The position numbers were made by a program, and so were the translations under genes. From Nitrospirota bacterium (lineage in GTDB: Bacteria; Nitrospirota; Nitrospiria; Nitrospirales; Nitrospiraceae): 64,000 nt of DNA. Positions 34,498 through 42,480 of this stretch are shown here, piece by piece. Below the pieces are notes generated by a model. It was not told where the DNA came from. It did no database searches and saw only the letters and a list, made by a program, of their open reading frames with translations. The stretch spans positions 1 through 64,000 of the forward strand of contig JAPLLG010000012.1 in NCBI GenBank assembly GCA_026387665.1, written 5' to 3'. Position 1 is the first letter of the stretch; each line of letters opens with the position of its first letter.

Positions 34498-35937
34498 GTG
34501 CAAGACCCACGTCCATTTTTAATCGGAGGCCTGTGGCGGCAGGGGGAAACCTCTGTCCCTGTGAACAATCCGTTTACGGGGGAGCGGCTTGCCACGGTCT
34601 CCTACGCCAGCTCTTCCGATGCAGAGGCTGCGATCCAATCGACGGTCGATGCCGCTGCCGTGATGGGAGCCCTGCCGTCCCATGCCCGCTATCAGTTGCT
34701 GCAAAAGATCGCCGGTGCCATCCATGACCGGCGCGAGGAATTTGCCCGTCTGATGACGGCGGAAGCAGGCAAGCCGATCGCCGATGCAAAGCGGGAAGTC
34801 AGCCGGGCCGTCCAGACCTTTACCATTGCGGCAGAGGAAGCGAAGCGCATTCCCGGCGAGGTGATTCCTCTCGACTGGACGCCGGGGACTGATTCGCATC
34901 TCGGCATTCTCCGCCGGGTTCCGATCGGTCCGGTGCTCGGGATTACGCCCTTTAACTTTCCTCTGAATCTTGTCGCGCACAAGGTTGCTCCGGCCTTGGC
35001 TGCCGGCAATGCCATCCTCATCAAGCCTGCGCCACAGACGCCTCTGACTGCGCTCCTCCTGGGCGAAGTGGCGCTGGAGGCAGGGCTTCCTCCCGGCGCG
35101 CTGAACATCCTGCCCTGCGACAATACAGTGGCGGAGCAGCTCGTCGTCGATCCCCGCTTTAAGCTTCTGAGCTTTACCGGCAGCGCTCCCGTCGGATGGA
35201 TGTTGAAGGCCAAGTGCGGGAAGAAAAAAGTGGTGCTGGAGCTGGGCGGGAATGCCGGTGTGATCGTGGAGCCAGATGCCGATCTGGAGTTCGCCGCGCA
35301 GCGCTGCGCAGCCGGCGGGTTCGGCTATGCAGGCCAGACCTGTATTTCCGTGCAGCGAATCTTCGTCCATCATTCCATCGCAGAGTCTTTCACGGCGAAG
35401 TTGCTGGCGCAGGTCGCGCGGCTGAAGGCTGGGGATCCCAGCGATGAGGCGACGGTCGTCGGCCCCTTGATCGATCAGGCCGCTGCCCATCGTGTGGAGG
35501 AGTGGGTTGGGGAAGCGGTCTCGCAGGGGGCGTTGGTGCTCCTGGGGGGTACACGTGTGGGCTCGGTCATGGAGGCCACGGTGCTGTCGCAGGTCACGCC
35601 GACGATGAAAGTTTCTTGCCGGGAAGTGTTCGGACCGGTGGTGACGGTGACTCCCTATTGCCATTTCAACGAAGCGATTGCGGCGTTGAACCAGTCCGAC
35701 TACGGGCTGCAGGCCGGGGTCTTCACTCAGGATGTGAATGCCATTTTCCATGCCTTTCGGCAGCTTGAAGTCGGGGCGGTGCTGGCCAACGAGATTCCGA
35801 CCTTTCGGGCCGATCACATGCCTTATGGCGGCGTGAAGGACTCGGGGATCGGGCGCGAAGGGATTCAGGCGGCGATGGAGGATATGACGGAGCCTCGCAT
35901 GCTGGTGTTGAACCTGAAGCCTCCGGCCGGGGCCTAA
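34498..35937 (+). CDS. NAD(P)-dependent aldehyde dehydrogenase
   Basis: A 479-aa ALDH-superfamily enzyme oxidising an aldehyde to an acid. GPVLGITPFNFPLNLVAHKVAPALAAGNAILIKPAPQTPLTAL (NAD-binding, catalytic Asn), catalytic Glu in LELGGNAG, catalytic Cys in GYAGQTCISVQR, and EVFGPVVTVTPY. It looks closest to lactaldehyde/phosphonoacetaldehyde-type ALDHs by general pattern; the substrate is unknown. GTG start. A role in amino-aldehyde oxidation beside the polyamine genes is possible but unproven. Confidence 0.88.
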   Translation: MQDPRPFLIGGLWRQGETSVPVNNPFTGERLATVSYASSSDAEAAIQSTVDAAAVMGALPSHARYQLLQKIAGAIHDRREEFARLMTAEAGKPIADAKREVSRAVQTFTIAAEEAKRIPGEVIPLDWTPGTDSHLGILRRVPIGPVLGITPFNFPLNLVAHKVAPALAAGNAILIKPAPQTPLTALLLGEVALEAGLPPGALNILPCDNTVAEQLVVDPRFKLLSFTGSAPVGWMLKAKCGKKKVVLELGGNAGVIVEPDADLEFAAQRCAAGGFGYAGQTCISVQRIFVHHSIAESFTAKLLAQVARLKAGDPSDEATVVGPLIDQAAAHRVEEWVGEAVSQGALVLLGGTRVGSVMEATVLSQVTPTMKVSCREVFGPVVTVTPYCHFNEAIAALNQSDYGLQAGVFTQDVNAIFHAFRQLEVGAVLANEIPTFRADHMPYGGVKDSGIGREGIQAAMEDMTEPRMLVLNLKPPAGA

Positions 35938-35972
35938 ATAAAAAAACGCCTCGGGATATTGCGAAGCGGCGT
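35938..35972 (-). terminator. Terminator-like hairpin oriented against the flanking genes
   Basis: Read on the minus strand, ACGCC...CGA/TCG...GGCGT (35946-35972, three-base bulge) is followed by a run of six or more T (35940-35946). Both neighbouring genes are on the plus strand, where the downstream T-tract (CAATTCTT) is poor. Confidence 0.5.
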
Positions 35973-36083
35973 CAATTCTTGGTAGAACAGCCACCCTGCA
36001 TGTGTAGGAAGGTTTGAGAGCCGTATTTCAGCTAACGAGGCGTCCGGCATCCGGTTGGTCGGACGAAGTAAGGAGAAGAGACG

Positions 36084-36650
36084 ATGGTACCTACGCAGAT
36101 GTTTCTGACGCGAGGCGTTGGAGTTCACAAAGAAAAGCTGGCCTCCTTCGAGGAGGCCTTGCGTAGTGCCGGCGTCGCGTATTGCAATCTCGTCACGGTG
36201 TCGTCGATTCTTCCGCCGAATTGTAAAATCATCCCGCGTGCACGCGGCGAGAAGTTATTGAACCCCGGTGAGATTACGTTCTGTGTGATGGCGCGGTCGG
36301 AAACGAATGAACGGAATCGCCTGGTCTCTGCGTCAATTGGGTTGGCGGTTCCCACGGATCGTCGCACCTACGGCTATCTGTCCGAGCACCATGCGCATGG
36401 CGAAACCGATGAAGAGACGGGCGAATATACGGAAGACTTGGCGGCACAGATGCTGGCCACAACGCTCGGCGTCGAGTTCGATCCGAACATCGCGTGGAAA
36501 GAACGGGAACAGGTCTTCAAGATGGCCGGGAAGATCGTTCGGACCCAAAACATCACTCAGTCCGCTATTGGGAAACCCAATCGCTGGACGACGGTAGTGG
36601 CGTTTGCCGTGTTCATCCCGGAAGAAAATATCCCGAAGCGGCGCCGGTAG
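36084..36650 (+). CDS. Pyruvoyl-dependent arginine decarboxylase (PvlArgDC)
   Basis: A 188-aa proenzyme that makes agmatine from arginine. The N-terminal part reads [41 protein letters not shown]. The SS in TVSSILPP is the family's self-cleavage site, where the second Ser becomes the pyruvoyl group. Further conserved: [25 protein letters not shown] and [26 protein letters not shown] precedes the ATG. The next gene is agmatinase, 23 bp on. Confidence 0.93.
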   Translation: MVPTQMFLTRGVGVHKEKLASFEEALRSAGVAYCNLVTVSSILPPNCKIIPRARGEKLLNPGEITFCVMARSETNERNRLVSASIGLAVPTDRRTYGYLSEHHAHGETDEETGEYTEDLAAQMLATTLGVEFDPNIAWKEREQVFKMAGKIVRTQNITQSAIGKPNRWTTVVAFAVFIPEENIPKRRR

Positions 36651-36673
36651 TCCTGCCACGTGAGCATACGCCC

Positions 36674-37606
36674 ATGACACTTCCCGCCGGATGGGAAGGC
36701 ACCGACCAGAACTTCCTCGGGCTTGAAGAGCCCTGGTGCCATCCTGATCGCGCGGGCGTCTACGTCCTGCCCGCGCCCTACGAACATACCTCCAGCTACG
36801 TGCGGGGCTCCGATCGGGGTCCATCAGCCATCATCGAGGCCTCGCAGCAAGTCGAGTTGTACGACGAAACGCTCGGCTGTGAACCCTATCGTGAGTGGGG
36901 CGGGGTGGCGACCATCCGCTCGCTTGATCTTGCCGGCAAAGTCGATAAGCAGGCGGTGGATGCGATTGAATCGTTCGTTGCGCCCCATGTCGGAGCCGGG
37001 CGGTTTGCCGTCACCTTGACCGGTGAACATACAGGCGCGCTGGGGGCGATTCGAGCCCATGCCAAACGCTATCCCGATCTTTGCGTGGTCCAAATCGATG
37101 CGCATGGGGACTTGCGGAAGGCCTATCAAGGCAATCCCTATAGTCATGCCAGCGTCATGGCCCGCGTGGTTGACGACGGGTTGCCGCTGGTCCAAGTCGG
37201 CATTCGCTCCATCTCCCCCGAAGAAGTGGAGCTGATGAAGAGTACGGATCGCATCGCCACGTTCTTTGCCGCCAACATCCTCGATCCCTCAGGTCCTTAC
37301 GAAGGCAAGGCCTCCCGCTGGATTCCAGAGGTGGTGAAGGCCTGTCGCGGGCCGGTCTATCTGACGTTCGATTGTGACGGGCTCGATGCCTCGCTGGTCC
37401 CGGCGCTGGGCACTCCTGAACCTGGCGGGTTGGGGTGGTACGATACGCTGAACCTCATCACGGCCTTGGCCAATGGGCCTGGCATCCTCGGGATGGACAT
37501 CAGCGAGATCGCCCCGATCGAAGGGTTCGTCGCGCCCCAGTTTTGTATCGCCAGGCTGATCTACCGCATGCTGGGACGGATCAAAGCGGGCCGGCGCGTT
37601 CATTGA
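36674..37606 (+). CDS. speB: Agmatinase (ureohydrolase family)
   Basis: A 310-aa Mn enzyme hydrolysing agmatine to putrescine and urea. Metal ligands: His in LTGEHTGALGAIRA (GGDHS position), DAHGD in VVQIDAHGDLRKAY, and YLTFDCDGLDASLVPALGTPEPGGL. Typical length. It follows the arginine decarboxylase by 23 bp, so the pair forms arginine-to-putrescine. Start 36674 is the first Met fitting the domain; its ribosome-binding site is weak. Confidence 0.93.
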   Translation: MTLPAGWEGTDQNFLGLEEPWCHPDRAGVYVLPAPYEHTSSYVRGSDRGPSAIIEASQQVELYDETLGCEPYREWGGVATIRSLDLAGKVDKQAVDAIESFVAPHVGAGRFAVTLTGEHTGALGAIRAHAKRYPDLCVVQIDAHGDLRKAYQGNPYSHASVMARVVDDGLPLVQVGIRSISPEEVELMKSTDRIATFFAANILDPSGPYEGKASRWIPEVVKACRGPVYLTFDCDGLDASLVPALGTPEPGGLGWYDTLNLITALANGPGILGMDISEIAPIEGFVAPQFCIARLIYRMLGRIKAGRRVH

Positions 37607-37622
37607 AACGGCATACCACCTC

Positions 37623-38357
37623 GTGACTGAGAAACTGCGCATCAATAAGTTTTTTACGCACCACGGGATTTGTTCCCGGCGAGAGGCGGATCGCCTGGTT
37701 GAATCCGGTCGCGTGACCATCAATCAGCGGGTGGCGTCCCTGGGAGATAAGGTCAGTCCTGAGGACGTGATCGCGCGGGACGGCCAGGTGATTCCCTGGG
37801 GGACGGCCCCGGTCTATATCAAGTATTACAAGCCGGTAGGCGTGACGACGACCAGTGAGTCGCATGTGACCAGGAACATCATTTCGGAGATCGGTCATCC
37901 GGAGCGGATTTTTCCGATCGGTCGGCTCGACAAGGACTCTTCCGGCCTCATTCTGCTCACGAACGATGGAGACATCGTGAATGAGATTCTCCGAACCGAG
38001 CATGGCCATGAACGGGAATATGAGGTGTCCGTCGATCATCCGTTCGATCAGACGTTTATCGACCACATGGCGCAAGGGGTCGTCATTCTCGACCGCCCGA
38101 CCAAGCCCTGCCGGGTCGAACGAATCGGTCCCGCGAGGTTCCGCATCATCCTCACCGAAGGACGCAATCGGCAGATCCGGCGCATGTGCCAGCTCTTGGG
38201 CTATCGGGTGCTTGCGCTGCATCGCGTCAGGATCATGCATATTACGCTTGCGGGGCTGGTTCCCGAATCCTGGAAACCGCTGACCGATGAGGAGCGCAGG
38301 CAGCTCTTTCAGGCGGTCGGGCGGGGGGGCAGTCATGGTGAGACGCAGAGCGGGTGA
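37623..38357 (+). CDS. rluF: 23S rRNA pseudouridine synthase, RluF/RluB family
   Basis: A 244-aa protein. S4 RNA-binding domain (LRINKFFTHHGICSRREADRLVESGRVTIN, residues 4-33) then RsuA-type catalytic domain with GRLDKDSSGLILLTNDG (catalytic Asp), EYEVSVDHPF and RFRIILTEGRNRQIRRMCQLLGY. The sequence resembles RluF (U2604) more than RluB, a judgement by eye. GTG start, 16 bp after agmatinase. Confidence 0.88.
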   Translation: MTEKLRINKFFTHHGICSRREADRLVESGRVTINQRVASLGDKVSPEDVIARDGQVIPWGTAPVYIKYYKPVGVTTTSESHVTRNIISEIGHPERIFPIGRLDKDSSGLILLTNDGDIVNEILRTEHGHEREYEVSVDHPFDQTFIDHMAQGVVILDRPTKPCRVERIGPARFRIILTEGRNRQIRRMCQLLGYRVLALHRVRIMHITLAGLVPESWKPLTDEERRQLFQAVGRGGSHGETQSG

Positions 38358-38369
38358 CTCGGCAGTGAA

Positions 38370-39158
38370 TTAGTCCTGGCGCAGCGCCTGTTGTGGGCTG
38401 TCATCGGCCAGCGGGACAGGGTGGGGGCGGGAGTCGATCGCAGGCTCGTTTGAGCCGCCGGCCCGAGGGGCTGTCTCTCCGCGCTGCCTGGTGAAAAAGA
38501 GATTTAAAAAGGCGACAAAGAAACTCCCCCCTACGATCAGCAGACCTGTACGCTGAATCGCTTTCGTCCCTTCATCGCGCATATCCTTGGCCACGTCCGC
38601 CACGGTGTCCAACAGTCGATCCAGCGCCAGACTCACCTGAATCATTTTCGGACCGGCGTTGTCGGAGGCATGCTCTTCCGCTTTCCGCCTGATGGCTTCC
38701 CGCTCTGCCGGGGAGACAGCCGTCCATTCCTGCGTCAAGAGTTGCACGGTCGTGCTGGCCACAGAAAAGTATTGGTCGAGACTCTGCCTGACCGCTTCGA
38801 TATCTTCCGGTTCACTGCGGCCGCTTCGTGAGACGCGGAGTCCGGCTGCCGCATAGCGATCGACGGCATGTTGAATTTTTGCGCGCTGGCCCGGCAAAGA
38901 CTCCGTGATCCGTTCGAAGTCTTTCTGGCTGTCCGCTGCGAGGGCGCGGATGATGGTGTTCCGGTAGCGCATGGCGTCTGCGGAAATGTGGGCGAGATCG
39001 GCGGCGCCGAGCGTGTACTCGGTGTACATGATTCGCAGGTCCTGGTCGACGCTGCTCAAGGCCTGTCCGCTCATCCAGCCCAGTCCTGCGATGAGCAGGC
39101 TGATGAGCAGCTGCGAGGCGCTCGGGCGAAATGATCGAAGAAAGGTTATAAGTCCCAC
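38370..39158 (-). CDS. Inner-membrane protein with four-helix (4HB_MCP-like) periplasmic domain
   Basis: A 262-aa protein. TM1 at ~10-30 (SQLLISLLIAGLGWMSGQAL), an extracytoplasmic helical region ~35-195 resembling the 4HB sensor of chemoreceptors, TM2 at ~205-225 (GLLIVGGSFFVAFLNLFF), and a short Pro-rich cytoplasmic tail. No HAMP or signalling domain follows. GTG 39158 with AAGGAG is chosen; it is 14 bp after the ABC-protein stop. As last gene of the HlyD-TolC-ABC operon it may be a structural or sensory accessory. Confidence 0.7.
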   Translation of the reverse strand: MGLITFLRSFRPSASQLLISLLIAGLGWMSGQALSSVDQDLRIMYTEYTLGAADLAHISADAMRYRNTIIRALAADSQKDFERITESLPGQRAKIQHAVDRYAAAGLRVSRSGRSEPEDIEAVRQSLDQYFSVASTTVQLLTQEWTAVSPAEREAIRRKAEEHASDNAGPKMIQVSLALDRLLDTVADVAKDMRDEGTKAIQRTGLLIVGGSFFVAFLNLFFTRQRGETAPRAGGSNEPAIDSRPHPVPLADDSPQQALRQD

Positions 39159-39171
39159 CGTACTCCTTCGC

Positions 39172-40836
39172 TCAATCAAGAATGATTCGCCGGTCGACGT
39201 GCGGTGTGAGGTTGGGATCGTTCGATACGAAGATCGTCGACCAGGGCTCATCTTTGGAGCAGAGCCGCCGTAAGATGGTCTCGCGCAGGGTCGGTTGCAT
39301 GGTATGGAGGATGCCGTCAAAGATCAGAATTTGCGGGCGGGCCAGGATCGTCCGCGCGAGCAAGATCCGTATGATATGCGTCGGGGCCAGCGCCTTCCCG
39401 GGCGCCCTGATGTGGGTCTTGAGTCCCTGCGGGAGCGCATCGACCTCTTCTTCCAGTTCGGTGAAGCGCAAGGCCCACCGGATGTCGCCATACGGAACAT
39501 AGGACCGCCCGAGGACGATATTATCCTCGATCGTGCCTTCAAACAGGGTGAGTTGGGAGTCGATCATGAACCCCCGGCAACGATTGATCGTGTGAAGGTC
39601 GAGATGGCGAAGGTCCACTCCATTGTACCGAATGACGCCGCCGGTCGGCGCTTCCATGCCGGCCAGGATTCGCGCGAGTGCTGTTTTGGCTGCCGCTGTG
39701 CCGGCGTAGATGCCGATCTTTTCGCCGGGGGTGACTTCAAGATTGAAATGTTCGAAAGTCGGCGGCATGCCTGGGTGGGTGAATGCCAGGTCTTTGCAGG
39801 TCACGCGAATGCCGTGAATGGTTGGATCCGGCAGCGTGACGGACAGGGCGATGGAGGCTTGGTCCTTCGGAAGTGAGAACAGAAAATTGAGCTCGTACAG
39901 TCCGGTTAAGAAATAATAAATGTGTCCCATGCGTTTGACAACGGCATCGAGACTCAAGAGGAGGCCACTGACGACGACTTCGGCAGCCACCAGTTGTCCG
40001 AGCGTCAACTGCCCCATGGACAACAACCATCCGGCGGTAGCGAGGAGCCCGCTGTGGGCGACGGCTTGCCAGCCGACCGATCCCAGGTACTGGCGGATCA
40101 GAATGCCAAAGCGGGTTTGTCTGGTCTCGACGTAGGAGTGGACTAACTCGTCCGTTCTTGTCATCACCAGCGCTTGGCTGTCCGTGGATTTGAAGTGCAG
40201 CAGATTGTGTGCGATCTCCTGCAGCCAGTGCAGGGCCTCATACTTCGCATGGGACATATCGATGGTGGCCTTGAGCCCTCCATGCGACATGAGAAAAAAG
40301 ACGACGCTGAATCCTGCCAGGAGCAGTGCGTTATACAGCAAGAAGTAGGGATGATAGAAGACGAGGATGGTCAGGCCCACTGCGCCGCCTACGATGACAT
40401 TGATCAGGTCAACGAGGAGCACCGAGAGCGCCCGCTGCATGAAGACTGTTTCCATGAAGAAATTGGCATAGCGGGGCTGGAATTCCTGAAATTGCAGATG
40501 GGGCAGCTGTTGGGCCATGCCGAGGGCGACGCGAGCGAAGATCCGGCGCTCCAGCACTTCGACGGCGTAGAACTGTAGGGCGCGAAACGTTCCAACGAAC
40601 ATGAGCCCGGCCACCATGACACCTGCGAGGGTCACAATGGTGATGGGCTGAATGGCAAAGGCAAAGGTGTTGACGAGTTCTTGGACGGTGAGCGGGACGA
40701 TGAGCGAGAAGAGTCCGATGGCAATCGAATACGAAAAAATCAGGGCGAGGATCCGCCGTTCCAAGCGGAAGAGGACGCCCAGGCAACCGAGCATCAGCTG
40801 AAACAAGTTTGGCTGGCTACCGACCGGATTTTGCAC
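39172..40836 (-). CDS. ABC exporter-type protein with degenerate ATPase
   Basis: A 554-aa half-transporter. Residues 1-~320 hold a type IV exporter membrane domain with about six TMs and LERRIF coupling-helix region. The C-terminal nucleotide-binding domain (~335-554) retains the overall fold, Lys384-Thr385, a Q-loop (Gln428, LTLFEGTIEDNI) and Walker B Asp507. Walker A reads AGTAAAKT (glycines to Ala), the LSGGQ signature reads LAPTH, the catalytic Glu is Gly508, and the H-loop His is Asn539. ATP hydrolysis is therefore doubtful. No N-terminal peptidase domain. Operon with HlyD- and TolC-like genes. Confidence 0.85.
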   Translation of the reverse strand: MQNPVGSQPNLFQLMLGCLGVLFRLERRILALIFSYSIAIGLFSLIVPLTVQELVNTFAFAIQPITIVTLAGVMVAGLMFVGTFRALQFYAVEVLERRIFARVALGMAQQLPHLQFQEFQPRYANFFMETVFMQRALSVLLVDLINVIVGGAVGLTILVFYHPYFLLYNALLLAGFSVVFFLMSHGGLKATIDMSHAKYEALHWLQEIAHNLLHFKSTDSQALVMTRTDELVHSYVETRQTRFGILIRQYLGSVGWQAVAHSGLLATAGWLLSMGQLTLGQLVAAEVVVSGLLLSLDAVVKRMGHIYYFLTGLYELNFLFSLPKDQASIALSVTLPDPTIHGIRVTCKDLAFTHPGMPPTFEHFNLEVTPGEKIGIYAGTAAAKTALARILAGMEAPTGGVIRYNGVDLRHLDLHTINRCRGFMIDSQLTLFEGTIEDNIVLGRSYVPYGDIRWALRFTELEEEVDALPQGLKTHIRAPGKALAPTHIIRILLARTILARPQILIFDGILHTMQPTLRETILRRLCSKDEPWSTIFVSNDPNLTPHVDRRIILD

Positions 40837-40974
40837 GGATTCCGTCTTCTTCCTCAGCTCGGTCCCGCCTTGTGTCGCACAGTCTGGCGAGGGTCGGGAT
40901 GAGTTGTCTATGGGAACGGGCGCACATTTTTCTCACGCTATCAAAGCACAAAAATAAAAGCCACTTCTGATTCC

Positions 40975-42456
40975 TCAGTCTTTGGTGCGATAGGTGACGG
41001 GAGTCGTGTACGGCGTGGTTTTCGCCCAGGCTCCGATCGCCCATTGGTAGAGGGCCAGGGCTTTTTGATAGTCCGCTTTGGCGCGGATGACCTGGTTTTC
41101 CGAGTCGACCGAATTCCGTTCCCGCAAGTTGACGAAGAGGACGCTGGTGGCTCCCAGGCTAAACCGGAACCGTTCCCCTTCTTCGAGCGTCTTGGCCAGG
41201 CGGAGCGACTCGGTTGCGGCCGCCACCCGTTCTTTGGCTCGTTCAATGGCGGAGAGGGCATTGTCCACGTCGACGAGTACTTGTTGCTCGCGGAACTGCT
41301 GCATGAAGACAAATCGATCTGCCTTGCCTTGCGCTTCCAGGACTTCGCCGCGGCTCTTGCGCTGGAGAATGGGAATTCTGAGCTCCAGCCCGAAGCGGTA
41401 GCCGAGCCCCAATACGAACTTTTCCGGCGCGCGGGCCGGCGCCGCCTCTGCATCCAGGCTTGGGAGGAGGTTATTTTTGGCCAGCTCAAGGTCGATATTG
41501 TTCAGTTTGGCCTCGATGCCGATTTCCTTAATCTCCGGGCGCTCGACCTTGGCTTGGAGTTTGTGGGCCTGGATGGTGTCGGGCGCCGGCACCAGCATCT
41601 GCGACGGGAAGTTCGGGACTCGCTCTAACGGTGGGGTCACGGGGGCATTGTTGTCCCAGAGGAACATGGAGAGTTTCAGTTGCTCCTGCTCTACCAGCCG
41701 CTGCACGGCGATGGCCGTTTCGCGCCGGCGCTGGACTTCCTGATTGGCTTCGACCACGTCGAGCGGCGCGACGGCTCCCGCTTTGGCGCGACCTTCGACC
41801 TGTTTATGGCGATCTTCAGCCACTCCCACGGCCCGGCGCTGCACGTCCGCCAGCTTCACCGCTGTGACCCAATCCCAGAACTGCGTGGCGGCCGCGAGGA
41901 AGAGGTCCTGCCTCGTTTGGGCAATTTGCACCTCTGCGCGGGGATTGGCCAATTCGGATCGCTGGAGTTCGGCATTCTCAGGATTCATCATGAGGCCTCG
42001 GAGGAGGGGCAGGTAGCCTCCGAGGAGGACTTGATTGTTGTGGCCGAACGAGAGGTCTGGAATGGTGGCGTCGCCGATCGCCTTTCGCACGCCCGCGCTG
42101 TAGCGAAATCCCCAGGGATGGCGGGCTTCGACGAGGGTATCGTTGAAGCCCATGGTTTGAGTGCCTTTGCCTGGCTCCGAGCTCTTGATGAATCGTTCGA
42201 TTTCCGTATCGTTGACGAGGGTCGGCTCAAAGGCACCGAGCGCTTTGAGCATTTTCCCGCGGGCCATCGTTTTCTCCGTGCCGGCGCCCCTGAGGAGCGG
42301 GTGGGAACGATCGATCCAGGCGTGAATCTCTTCCACGCTCAAGGGGATCGGGGGCAGCGGTTTTGATTTTGCCGCCTCTCCCGCAGCAGCGGGGAGGGGG
42401 CACAGCCAGATCGTTCCCAGGAGCAGGACGATCGGGATGCAGCGGCTGGCATTCAT
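40975..42456 (-). CDS. TolC-family outer-membrane efflux protein
   Basis: A 493-aa precursor with signal peptide (ASRCIPIVLLLGTIWLCPLPAAAG) and two OEP repeats of long helices rich in Ala, Gln and Arg (e.g. VAEDRHKQVEGRAKAGAVAPLDVVEANQEVQRR and AIERAKERVAAATESLRLAKTLEEGERFRFSLG). It would form the trimeric outer-membrane and periplasmic tunnel of a tripartite exporter. ATG 42456 has AAGGA upstream; an ATG directly after the hlyD stop would spoil the signal peptide. A 138-bp gap separates it from the ABC gene. Confidence 0.88.
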   Translation of the reverse strand: MNASRCIPIVLLLGTIWLCPLPAAAGEAAKSKPLPPIPLSVEEIHAWIDRSHPLLRGAGTEKTMARGKMLKALGAFEPTLVNDTEIERFIKSSEPGKGTQTMGFNDTLVEARHPWGFRYSAGVRKAIGDATIPDLSFGHNNQVLLGGYLPLLRGLMMNPENAELQRSELANPRAEVQIAQTRQDLFLAAATQFWDWVTAVKLADVQRRAVGVAEDRHKQVEGRAKAGAVAPLDVVEANQEVQRRRETAIAVQRLVEQEQLKLSMFLWDNNAPVTPPLERVPNFPSQMLVPAPDTIQAHKLQAKVERPEIKEIGIEAKLNNIDLELAKNNLLPSLDAEAAPARAPEKFVLGLGYRFGLELRIPILQRKSRGEVLEAQGKADRFVFMQQFREQQVLVDVDNALSAIERAKERVAAATESLRLAKTLEEGERFRFSLGATSVLFVNLRERNSVDSENQVIRAKADYQKALALYQWAIGAWAKTTPYTTPVTYRTKD

Positions 42457-42480
42457 GGGACGGATTCCTTTGTGCCGCAT

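Noticed and set aside
34519-35994. 491-codon minus-strand ORF opposite the aldehyde dehydrogenase
   Set aside because: The plus strand carries all catalytic ALDH motifs; the antisense frame shows none.
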